Under the pieces are notes generated by a model. It saw nothing but the letters and a program-made list of their open reading frames with translations. It ran no database searches and had not been told where the DNA came from. A program made the translations under genes and the position numbers. Below are positions 1-9,600 of a DNA stretch of 64,000 nucleotides, in pieces; positions within the stretch are counted from its first letter, which is position 1; every line of letters begins with the position of its first letter. This DNA comes from Nibrella saemangeumensis (GTDB lineage: Bacteria > Bacteroidota > Bacteroidia > Cytophagales > Spirosomataceae): NCBI RefSeq assembly GCF_039541915.1, contig NZ_BAABHD010000072.1, positions 9,102 to 73,101 of the forward strand, written 5' to 3'.

Positions 1-1
1 G

Positions 2-1564
2 TACGTTGCATACAATGCCAATCCCAATAGGGACGTGGTAAATATTTTCCTGCACCAGCCCTTCAAGACTTTTTATGGAGCTACTGTTGAATCGTTCTCA
101 ATTGAAACACTAAAGGAAACTGCCGAGCGCTATGCAGCCTGGTACCTTCAGCAGGGCGTCAAAGCTAAAGACCCTGTAGCAGTATATTTTGATGAAGGCG
201 GCAAGTACCTTGTGCATTATGTTGCGCTCACCAGCCTAGGTGCCATTCCGATCCTTACTAATGGCGCAATGCCTCTCCCGGTTGCTGCACGCCATTTTAA
301 GCGAACAGGAGCTGTTGGCATATTTACGGATGATCCGCGTTATGAAGGACTGCTTGAGCAATTTACAGATACAGAGATCTTGTTCCTGGTAACGGATGAC
401 AATATAGGGCATTCTGAAATTCAGCCCTTGCCTGCTCATTTCCCATACGAACATCATAGCAGTGACCCAGTGATGATCACGCATTCATCCGGAACAACAG
501 GGGTTCCCAAAGCAGTGCTATTGCAACACGGCAGATGGTTCCATGGTATCAGGCAATTGCTGGGACTGCCGCCGGCGCAAGGTGTGGATCGCTATCTTTC
601 ATCTCTGCCGTCGTCACACAACGCAGCTATCGCTTATGCCATACATGCTATATTGAACGGTTCGGAGCTGGTAATTATGTCTGAAAGAAGCGGAGTTGCC
701 GTAGCAGCAGCTATTGAGGAGTACAAGCCTTCAACAGTAATATCATTCCCGCAGACTTTTGTGGAGTTAAGTGAAATATGCGATGCTTATGACCTAAACA
801 GTATTTCAGCCTGGATAAATAGCGGCGATGCTGCGCATGAAACGCACATCAGGAAGCTAGTGAACCACGGCTTTCATTACCGGGGCGGCCAGCGCATAAA
901 AGGCTCTCAATTTGTTGACGGGCTGGGCTCATCAGAAATGGGGCATTCAAGCTTTCGCATCATTCATACCCTTTACACCAACAACTATGATAGGTGTGTA
1001 GGTCTGCCGCAGAAATGGGTGGAAGCAACCATTCTTGACGAGCATGGCTACGAGCTGCCACAGGGCAGAATAGGTATGCTGGGCGTAAGATCGGAAAGCA
1101 TTACTGAAGGATACTGGAATGATTCGGTGCTTACGCACCGCTCGCGCCTGAAAGGCTATTTCCTGACCGGTGACCTTGCCTACAAGGATCATCTCGGCTG
1201 CTTTTACCATGTTGACCGTATAACGGATGCCGTACTTACCAAAGACGGATGGTTCTATACCCTGCAAAATGAAGAGTTGCTAATGAAAGAGCATGCCGAG
1301 ATTGCCGACTGCACGATTATTGGCATTCCGGCTGAGGATAATGTACAGCAATTGGTGGCTTTTGTAAGGTTATCAAAAGAGAGCAAGATTACAGAAGAGG
1401 AATATCTGCAACAACTAAACGCCGATTTAAAGGCAAAAGGCAGGCCGTTACTATCGCAATTGAAAACGGTAGGAAAGGATGAAGTGCCTGTGGGCATTAC
1501 AGGCAAGGTATTGAAGCAACTATTGAAACAAAAGTTTAAAGAACAAAGCACTCGCAGCACATAA
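2..1564 (+). CDS. Acyl-activating (ANL family) ligase, 5' end outside the window
   Basis: This is a stand-alone adenylate-forming enzyme that probably activates a carboxylic acid as acyl-AMP for the assembly line that follows. The P-loop motif HSSGTTGVPKA, the GLGSSEMGHSS substrate-site motif, the YFLTGDLAY ATP-binding motif and the terminal GITGKVLK with its catalytic-type Lys are all present. The hinge region reads RITDAVLTKDGWFYTLQ, unlike the usual KDxIxxxGxNVxP of acyl-CoA ligases, so a partner other than CoA, such as a carrier protein, is possible. The frame is open to the left edge. A GTG at 35 exists, but the true start is probably further upstream. The OsmC-like gene follows after 7 bases, which suggests one operon. 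The substrate cannot be read from sequence. Confidence 0.85.
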   Translation, partial: YVAYNANPNRDVVNIFLHQPFKTFYGATVESFSIETLKETAERYAAWYLQQGVKAKDPVAVYFDEGGKYLVHYVALTSLGAIPILTNGAMPLPVAARHFKRTGAVGIFTDDPRYEGLLEQFTDTEILFLVTDDNIGHSEIQPLPAHFPYEHHSSDPVMITHSSGTTGVPKAVLLQHGRWFHGIRQLLGLPPAQGVDRYLSSLPSSHNAAIAYAIHAILNGSELVIMSERSGVAVAAAIEEYKPSTVISFPQTFVELSEICDAYDLNSISAWINSGDAAHETHIRKLVNHGFHYRGGQRIKGSQFVDGLGSSEMGHSSFRIIHTLYTNNYDRCVGLPQKWVEATILDEHGYELPQGRIGMLGVRSESITEGYWNDSVLTHRSRLKGYFLTGDLAYKDHLGCFYHVDRITDAVLTKDGWFYTLQNEELLMKEHAEIADCTIIGIPAEDNVQQLVAFVRLSKESKITEEEYLQQLNADLKAKGRPLLSQLKTVGKDEVPVGITGKVLKQLLKQKFKEQSTRST

Positions 1565-1571
1565 CTACCAT

Positions 1572-2033
1572 ATGAATATGAAGGTTTATGAAGGATTTTT
1601 TTTCGAAGCAAGCGGAAATTGGCAACAGGGGTTGGAAGGATCGGGTCATATTATGACAACCTCTTTTGAGAGCCCTATCGGCGCACCTGTATCCATGGGC
1701 GGCAAAGGTGTCGGCACGAATCCAGAGGACTTGATGGTGGCGGCAGCCGCAAGCTGCCAGCTGCTCACACTGGCCGCCATAATGCAATTCAATAAGATTC
1801 CATTTAACAATATTACCATTACCAGCAGGGGTGCCTTCAGATTTACGAAAGCAGGTCCAGAGCTGACACGCATAGAGCACTGTCCGGAGATTTGGCTGAA
1901 CCAAGAAGAATATGACCGCTCCGCTGCAACAATAAAGAAGTTCTTTTCATTGGCTGAGAAATCATGCCTGGTCTCCAAAGCCATTCAAAACAATGTTGAA
2001 GTTGTGGTAAAAGGATGCATTCAGTATGAATAA
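1572..2033 (+). CDS. OsmC-like family protein
   Basis: The protein of 153 residues has the OsmC/Ohr fold signature: a first Cys in AAASCQL after the NPEDL segment and a second Cys in AEKSCLVSKAI near the end. These two Cys form the peroxidatic pair in OsmC/Ohr thiol peroxidases. It lies inside the biosynthetic operon, 7 bases after the ligase, and its last 8 bases overlap the start of the first megasynthase in another frame, which points to translational coupling. A role in removing peroxides or in thiol chemistry on the product is possible but is inference. A housekeeping peroxidase carried in the operon is the alternative. Confidence 0.85.
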   Translation: MNMKVYEGFFFEASGNWQQGLEGSGHIMTTSFESPIGAPVSMGGKGVGTNPEDLMVAAAASCQLLTLAAIMQFNKIPFNNITITSRGAFRFTKAGPELTRIEHCPEIWLNQEEYDRSAATIKKFFSLAEKSCLVSKAIQNNVEVVVKGCIQYE

Positions 2034-5000
2034 GGTTTATGCTATGACGCTGCCATCAGTATGCATGCCCGAAATCGAACATGCTGGTGTGTATGATCAC
2101 GTAGAGATAGTCCTCGGCAGCAAGGTCACGAAAAAAGTGGAGTCATTTTGCGCAAAACACAGTGCTGATACAGATACGGTCATACTGTCGGCCTTCTTTG
2201 CTCTGTTAGTAAAATACCTAGATGCGCGCAAGACCATACTACACGTCCTTATAGACAGCCGCAGCTTAATTCTCACACTGCAAAATGCACAGCAGAATAA
2301 TTTTTGCTGGCTCATAGATTCATTGAACGGGCAGCTGCGAGGGAAGCAGAGTATATCCAGCAGCAGCGACGTCGCATATCCTTTTGTCTTTGTGGCCGAT
2401 AACCAGAGCATTGAAAACAATGCAGGTATAATAACGCTGGTGGCAGAGCCAGAAGATGGAGGTAAGGCAAAAATGGTGTTTGACAAAACTGCTGTGCCAC
2501 GCTGGTATGTGCAGCAGTGGGCAAAGCATTTAGCACAGCTGCTATACCGGTTGTGTGATCATCCGTATAAGTCATTACCTGAAATTGAATTACTTTCTGA
2601 AAAGGAGCAGCGGCAGTTGCTAACCCTTGCAGAAGGACCAAAAATAGATTATCCTACTGATACCATTTACCAGCTTTTTGAAAAACAGGTGGCGGCTTCC
2701 CCAGATCGTATTGCGGTTAAAGGCAATTCCATATATGGTGAAAGTATTTCTATTCCGTACCGGCAGCTTCATCAACAGGTGGAAGCTCTTGCTTCCAAGA
2801 TACAAGGCATGGTCATGGCAGGGAGGCAGGCCATTGGTGTGTACCTTCCTCGGTCTGTAGAATCGTTGATCTGCTTGCTGGCAATAGCGAAAACAGGTGG
2901 GCTGTATGTCCCGCTGGACGCTGCATTTCCGTTAACTTATGTAAAGCAAATCGCGGACGATGCGGGGTTGAAGATCATTGTTAGCAGTAAGGTACATGAG
3001 AAAGATGCCGCTTCGCTTGCAAATGAGCTCATCTGTATTGATGGGGAGTACGAAACAACAATGCCTCCTGCTCCACAGGCAAACATCACGATTGATTCCC
3101 TACTGCTCATCATGTACACTTCCGGGTCGACAGGAAAGCCAAAAGGCGTGATGCATGTCCAGCGCCAGGTAGTGAACCGCCTGCACTGGATGTGGAAGGA
3201 CTATCCATTTAAGGCAACCGATATCTTAGGCCAGCGATCATCGGTAAATGTAATGCCCTGTATGTGGGAAATGCTGGGAGGATTGTTGAAAGGGATTACC
3301 ACGGTTATTATACCAACAGAGCTGCAACGTGAGCCTAAAGCTTTTGCGCAATTCATTTTCGAGCACCGGATAAGTTTCATCACGCTGAACCCATCGTTGC
3401 TAAAAGCCGTGCTGCAGTACGATGAATGCGCTGTGTTGCTTGCCTCCTTGCGAATAGTAATCGTAGGTGGTGAAATATTGCAGCACCAACTGCTCTGTCG
3501 GTTTAGGGACCGTATACCGCAGGCTACACTTGTAAACGATTTTGGCGCTACGGAGGTGAATACTATCCTGCATGCTGCATTTACACCTTCGCAGCCACTT
3601 GACCAAGTGAATCCTGCCGCGGGTAGGCCTATTTCCAACATCAGCGCCTACATACTTGGCAAGGACATGCAGTTGCTTCCACCTGGCATGCCGGGTGAAT
3701 TGTGCGTGAGCGGACACTCGATGGCCACAGGATACTATAAAAATGAAGATCAGACGAAGAAAAGATTTCCGGTTCATCCTTTATTGGGCAGGTTGTACCG
3801 CACCGGCGATATGGGGATGGTGTTGCCGGGAGGGCAAATAGAAATGAAAGGCCGTTTGGACGGCGCCATCAAAATCAATGGCTTTCTTGTTGAAACCACG
3901 CAGATTGAGCATGCGGTACAAGACATTCCAGGAGTGAAAAAGTGTGCCGTTGTGGCAAGAACATTAAAAAGTGGCAAGCATCAGCTTCATGCATTTGTTG
4001 AAACCATAGATGGTAACTCGCTACTAGGGCTCCGACAGCAGCTAGGCGAAATGCTTCCTTGGTATATGTTGCCTGCTGCATTCCATTTTATGCAGGTATT
4101 ACCCCTGAGACCCAATGGCAAAACAGACAGGGTGACATTGCTAGAGATGACTGATATCCAGCCGATACAGTCCAATATGGAAGAAGAGCGGTCTGTACTT
4201 CAAACAATTTACCGATACGTGGCGGCCATACTAGAAATACAGGAATCTGCTGTTCCGCCCGGCAAGCCGTTCTTTGATATAGGTTTGGATTCGATGGGAG
4301 CAATAACGCTGGTGCAGCTACTTGAAAAAACTTACAAGCTTAGCCTGCCCGTCTCAACACTGTTCGATCATCCTACACCACAAAAGCTAAGCAGCCACCT
4401 CTTAGGATTGATCAACAGCATTACACCGCTTCTGGCACCACAAGCTCCTGCTACTGAAGATTCGGTAATTAAGCGTGATACAGATATTGCCGTTCTCGGT
4501 ATTTCCGGCAGGTTCCCCAAAGCCGCCAACGCGAGCGCATTCTGGAAAAATTTATTGGATGCAAGAGACTGCGTGGAGGAAATTCCGGCTGAAAGATGGG
4601 ATGTAACCGGCATATACGATCCTGACCCTAGCAAGAAAGGCAAGTCCCTCAGCAAATGGGCAGGCTTGTTAAGCGGTATAGACCAGTTTGAACCGCTGTT
4701 TTTCAATTTGTCTCCACAGGAAGCGCGCCTTATGGATCCGCAACACCGCATGATGCTGATGGAGGCATGGAATGCGCTGGAAGACGCGGGCTATACCCCG
4801 GATGCGCTTTCCGATTTGCAGGTAGGGGTTTACATCGGCGCAAAGAAAGGAGACTACGATTCATTGTTTGCGGAAGATATTACTCCTTCGGCAGAAACGC
4901 TCATTGGCAATGATGCGGCTGTGCTCAGTGCACGCTTGTCATATTTTCTGAACTTTCATGGTCCTAACCTGACCATTGACACTGCCTGTTCCTCCTCGCT

Positions 5001-6657
5001 TGTAGCGGTGCACCTCGCATGTCAGGCAATACAAAATGGAGAGATTGACATGGCGCTAGTTGGCGGGGTATGCATAAACCATGCGGCATCATTTTACGTG
5101 GCCACCAGTAGGCTTGGCATTTTTTCTGCCACCGGGAAATGCCGCGCTTTTGATAATAGTGCCGACGGCTTTGTGCACGGTGAAGGTGCCGCCTTTGTAC
5201 TGTTGCGACCATTGGCCGATGCGAAAAGGAATAACGATTATATCTATGGGGTGATTAAGGCCACAGCGGTAAATCACGGTGGTCGCGCCAATGGGTTGGC
5301 TTCTCCGGGTGCTGCGGCCCAATCTGCCGTGCAACTTCAGGCCTATCAACGATACGGCATCAACCCTGAAAATATTTCCTATGTGGAAGCACATGGCACG
5401 GGAACGCGATTGGGTGATCCTATAGAGATAGATGCGCTGACACAATCATTCAGGAAATATACGCGCGGCAGCCAATTCTGTGGCATTGGCTCAGTAAAGA
5501 CGAACATCGGCCACCTGACGGCTGCGGCAGGGATAACAGGGCTGATCAAGGTGCTGCTTTCACTTAGGCACAAGGTATTGCCCCCATCACTTCACTTCTC
5601 AAATCCCAATGAACATATTCGGTTCAAGGAAAGCCCATTCTATGTAGTCATGGAAAAGCGGGATTGGAAGTCTGCTAGCGGCCGGCCCCTGCAGGCCGCC
5701 ATCAATTCATTCGGCATGGGTGGCACCAACGCCCATTGTGTAGTGCAGGAAGCGCCGCAGCAGGGGCAGGATCAACTTATAATTCCTTGGTACTTGGTGC
5801 CTTTAAGCGCAAGAACTCCGGCATCACTTTTATCCAGAATAAAGGAGCTACATGACTGGTTGCAGGAAAATCCAAATGCATCGCTACACAGCATTGCTTA
5901 CACTTTATGCGTTGGCAGGGTGTTCTTTCCTTTTTATCAATTGTTCCTTGTTAGCAGCATGCAGGATCTAACCGGGCAGTTAGCGCAGGCCTGGGACAAG
6001 CCATTGTTCTTAGAAATACAGCCGGCATCCAAAAGGGTCGCAGAGCAACCAATGACGAATGCACGAGAGGATGCTCGACAATATTATGTTCAGCTGCTAT
6101 CGCTTAAGGCTTGGATTGAAGAAGGGGGTAGGCCTGACTGGCAAGCGCTATTCGCAAAAACACCGGCTAACAGGATGCCATTGCCTGCCTACTCTTTTAA
6201 CACGCAAAGCTACTGGGTAGGTACGCCTGCGATAAAAAAAGCCGATGAGCCCATGCCCGAGTCGACGGGCGGCAACGGCACTGGAAAGGAAGGGAATACC
6301 GCAGAAGAAATATTGGTAAACTCAGTGGCCAGGCTGCTGGAGGTTTCTATGGAGCAACTGGCATTTTCCGTTTCGTTAGCTAATTACGGTTTCGATTCTA
6401 TTAAGGCCATGACGCTCAAATATGAACTGGAACAATCGCTGAAGCGTGAAATAAACATGGAGCATTTGAATCCGCATAATACGTTGGATGAGGTATTGCA
6501 AGGTATCCGTGGCGCAGAACCTGTTGCAGAAAATATTTCAATACAGGAGTTGGTTAATAAATTCCTTAATGATCAGCTTGAAATAGAAACGGTGGACAGC
6601 GCTTTGCTGGATAAAATATATGCATACATGGAAAATATCTCAAGCGGAAAGTTATAA
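2026..6657 (+). CDS. Hybrid NRPS/trans-AT PKS megasynthase: partial C-A-PCP-KS-ACP
   Basis: This is the first megasynthase in the window, 1543 residues. Residues 1-200 match only the C-terminal lobe of a condensation domain, and no HHxxxDG motif is present. An adenylation domain follows, with TSGSTGKPKG near 362 and NGKTDR near 698. A carrier domain has its pantetheine Ser at 756 (GLDSMG). A ketosynthase spans about 820-1245 with Cys988 (DTACSSS), His1123 (HGTGT) and His1163 (NIGHL). There is no AT after the KS, only the trans-AT type linker ending LPAYSFNTQSYW near 1386. A second carrier domain has Ser1458 (GFDS). The A domain lacks the Asp that normally binds the alpha-amino group: Met-Pro stands where Asp-x is expected. 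The last 40 residues may be a docking tail for the next protein, which starts 6 bases later. Confidence 0.92.
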   Translation: MNKVYAMTLPSVCMPEIEHAGVYDHVEIVLGSKVTKKVESFCAKHSADTDTVILSAFFALLVKYLDARKTILHVLIDSRSLILTLQNAQQNNFCWLIDSLNGQLRGKQSISSSSDVAYPFVFVADNQSIENNAGIITLVAEPEDGGKAKMVFDKTAVPRWYVQQWAKHLAQLLYRLCDHPYKSLPEIELLSEKEQRQLLTLAEGPKIDYPTDTIYQLFEKQVAASPDRIAVKGNSIYGESISIPYRQLHQQVEALASKIQGMVMAGRQAIGVYLPRSVESLICLLAIAKTGGLYVPLDAAFPLTYVKQIADDAGLKIIVSSKVHEKDAASLANELICIDGEYETTMPPAPQANITIDSLLLIMYTSGSTGKPKGVMHVQRQVVNRLHWMWKDYPFKATDILGQRSSVNVMPCMWEMLGGLLKGITTVIIPTELQREPKAFAQFIFEHRISFITLNPSLLKAVLQYDECAVLLASLRIVIVGGEILQHQLLCRFRDRIPQATLVNDFGATEVNTILHAAFTPSQPLDQVNPAAGRPISNISAYILGKDMQLLPPGMPGELCVSGHSMATGYYKNEDQTKKRFPVHPLLGRLYRTGDMGMVLPGGQIEMKGRLDGAIKINGFLVETTQIEHAVQDIPGVKKCAVVARTLKSGKHQLHAFVETIDGNSLLGLRQQLGEMLPWYMLPAAFHFMQVLPLRPNGKTDRVTLLEMTDIQPIQSNMEEERSVLQTIYRYVAAILEIQESAVPPGKPFFDIGLDSMGAITLVQLLEKTYKLSLPVSTLFDHPTPQKLSSHLLGLINSITPLLAPQAPATEDSVIKRDTDIAVLGISGRFPKAANASAFWKNLLDARDCVEEIPAERWDVTGIYDPDPSKKGKSLSKWAGLLSGIDQFEPLFFNLSPQEARLMDPQHRMMLMEAWNALEDAGYTPDALSDLQVGVYIGAKKGDYDSLFAEDITPSAETLIGNDAAVLSARLSYFLNFHGPNLTIDTACSSSLVAVHLACQAIQNGEIDMALVGGVCINHAASFYVATSRLGIFSATGKCRAFDNSADGFVHGEGAAFVLLRPLADAKRNNDYIYGVIKATAVNHGGRANGLASPGAAAQSAVQLQAYQRYGINPENISYVEAHGTGTRLGDPIEIDALTQSFRKYTRGSQFCGIGSVKTNIGHLTAAAGITGLIKVLLSLRHKVLPPSLHFSNPNEHIRFKESPFYVVMEKRDWKSASGRPLQAAINSFGMGGTNAHCVVQEAPQQGQDQLIIPWYLVPLSARTPASLLSRIKELHDWLQENPNASLHSIAYTLCVGRVFFPFYQLFLVSSMQDLTGQLAQAWDKPLFLEIQPASKRVAEQPMTNAREDARQYYVQLLSLKAWIEEGGRPDWQALFAKTPANRMPLPAYSFNTQSYWVGTPAIKKADEPMPESTGGNGTGKEGNTAEEILVNSVARLLEVSMEQLAFSVSLANYGFDSIKAMTLKYELEQSLKREINMEHLNPHNTLDEVLQGIRGAEPVAENISIQELVNKFLNDQLEIETVDSALLDKIYAYMENISSGKL

Positions 6658-6662
6658 CAACT

Positions 6663-9600
6663 ATGGCAGCATTCAACCAACTGAGTGACGATGAAAAGCG
6701 CAGACAGCTGATTGCCTTAAAAAACAGGCTGACAAAGGATGCCAGTCAATCTGCGGCGAAGCAGACTTATGGACCGCTCCCTGCCGCTTTACCAGACCAG
6801 GAGAACAGGTACAAGCCTTTTCCGCTGGCAGATATCCAAGCCAGCTATTTTGCCGGCCGTCACCTGTTGCCACCGAATGAGCGTGTAGGCTGTCACTCCT
6901 ATCTTGAATTTGAGGTGCGGGAGGCCGATCTCGCCAGGATGGAATCTGCTTGGAACAAGTTAGTGCGGCACCACGATATGCTGCGAACCATTATACTAAA
7001 GAACGGCCAGCAGCAGATACAGCAGGAAACGCCGCATTATAACATCCAGTGCTATGTGTTTAACGACCACTGTCTGGACGGGCATTTACAGCTTGTAAGA
7101 GAGGAGATGTCGCATAAACATTACGGCGCCGGCGAATGGCCATTGTTTGATGTCAGGGCAACCGTTCATGGCGATGTCACAACCTTTCATGTGAGCATAG
7201 ACTCCTGGATCACAGATGGGCCAAGCGCCTTTATGCTTTTTCAACAATGGCGGCAGCTATACATTGGTGGGGTTGAGCCAGAAACGATTAGTATCAGCTT
7301 CCGTGATTATATGCTGGCAAGCCGCAAGGTGGAGCAGCATCCTTTGTACAAAAAGCACTTAGCTTTCTGGCAGAGCAAGCTAAGTACTTTAAAAGGAGGA
7401 CCAGCGCTTCCATACTGCAAGAACTCATCGGTTAAGAATATTGCAGAACGCATCAGGCTGGAATACAACACGGATGAACAGGCGTGGCAGAATATAAAAT
7501 CGGCAGCACAGGAGATGGAAGTATCGCCAACGACCCTGCTGCTCACCTTGTTCGTTAATGTGCTCAGGGAGTTTAGCAGCGTCAATGAATTTGCCATTGT
7601 GCTCACCACCACCAGCCGCTTGCCGTTGCATGTCGACGTAACCAAGCTCTTCGGCCCCTTTACTTCTACCAGTATTTTTTACGCGGTCCACGATTCTTCG
7701 GCCTCATTACCCAATCAAGCAAAGGCTGTTCAAAAGCAATTGTGGGAGGATCTTGATCACAGCCTGGTAAGTGGCATTGCTGCTATGCGCGCAGTGTCAG
7801 CTGGAACGATTGCTCCTGCCATACCCGTAGTATTTACCAGCCTGCTCAACAGTAAAAAGGAAGCTGGCAGCTGGCTGGATACCCAAACGTACGGGGTAGC
7901 CCAAACGCCGCAGGTGCTGCTGGACCATCAATTAATGGAAAAGGCCGGGTGCCTGCATGTGAGATGGGATGTAGCGCACAATTATTTTGAAAATGATTTT
8001 ACAAGGACTTTGTTTGATGCATTTTGCAGCAGCCTGCATGTATTAAAAAAGGGAGAGCCTGTGGAAGATATTGGTGCTGCTGAATTCAGATTTCCATCTA
8101 TTGATTACAATTCGCCTGTACCTGCAGAACCATTCTCTTTAACTTCCTTACAGCAAAGCTACCTTGCGCACAAGCTGCATCCGGATAAGAAGCCAACTAT
8201 CGTTTACCAAGAATTTGAAGTTCGGGAATTCGACGTGGCGCGCTTTGACGAGGCCATCGGTAAACTGGTGTGCATGCATCCCGCATTGCATACTATATTT
8301 ACCGGAAAGGGAAGCCAGTATGTAAGCCCTGGAGTATGCTGTTTTGTAACCCCGCTCAACAGCCTGGTTGAACTGCCGGAAGCTGAGCAGCAAGCGCAAC
8401 TTGATGCTACCCGCATGGAAATGAGCGGCAGGTTCTTTTCCATAAAGACTTGGCCGTATTTCGATATCAGGATTTCAGTAGTGGTGCCTGGCAAAGCCAT
8501 AGTGCACATTGCACTTGATATGATGATAGCGGATGGTTTCAGCGTGCTGCTGCTCTACAGCCAACTATTTTCGCTTTATGCAGGTGAGGCACAGGAGATC
8601 CCTGAAATGCGGCTTACGCAGAGTAACTATGTGCATGCGCTTGATTCAAAAAAAGATGGGGCACTGTATGAGCTCTCAAGAAAATACTGGAACGGCAAAA
8701 TAAAAACCCTGCATAAGGGGCCTGCATTGCCACTATTAGCCGGCAGAGCTCATGTCAAGTTACCTGTGCGTATAAGCGACTATTGTAGTGAATGGAATAT
8801 ATTAAGGCAAAAAGCCCTTGCATTAAATGTGCAGCCGGCGGCTATATTGCTGGCATTGTATGCTGAGGTAATAGCTGCATGGTCAAATACACCCGTCTTC
8901 AGCATTGTATGTGTGGACTACGAGCATCGCAGAAGGCTGGTAGGAAGCGAGGCATTGCTGGGCGATATGACTAACCTATGCTGGATCACATCCGAAGGGA
9001 AGAGCTTTACGGATAAAGTCGTAGCTGCAAACAGGCAGTTGATATCGGACCAACGTAATAGCCGGGTAAGTGGCATAGAGGGTTTTAGACAGAATGCATC
9101 TGATGGGAAGGCAACATCCCTTTCCTTCCCTGTGGTGTTCACCAATTGTCTTGACCTGCCTCCAACGCCATTGCCTGCATCCGTAACGCCGCTTACCGGC
9201 TTATCAAACACGCCGATGGTTTTGCTGGACCTGTTTGTTTATGAACAGGCTGGTGTGCTCCATTGTAACTGGGATTATGATGGCGCACAGCTATCCGCGG
9301 ACCTTGCAAGAGGAATTTCTACTGCTTTTCACGAAATGGCCGGCAAGCTATGTACTGATACTGACTTTTGGCAGCAGGAGCGATTGGTACAGCAGGCAGA
9401 TCAGTCTTTCAATAGCAATGCCTTGTCCCTACAGCAGCGGCTGGAACTGCTGACGCAATGGAACAATACTGATTGCGATTATAACCGCAACATTTGCCTG
9501 CACCGCCTTTTTGAGGAACAGGCTGAGCGCGTTCCGGAAAATATTGCTACCGTCACCTCGGAAAGCATGCTCACGTATAGAGAGCTAAATGGCAGGGCCA

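Noticed and set aside
5750..6240. An AT domain after the first KS
   Set aside because: There is no GHSxGE motif and the segment is too short; it ends in the linker typical of trans-AT KS domains.
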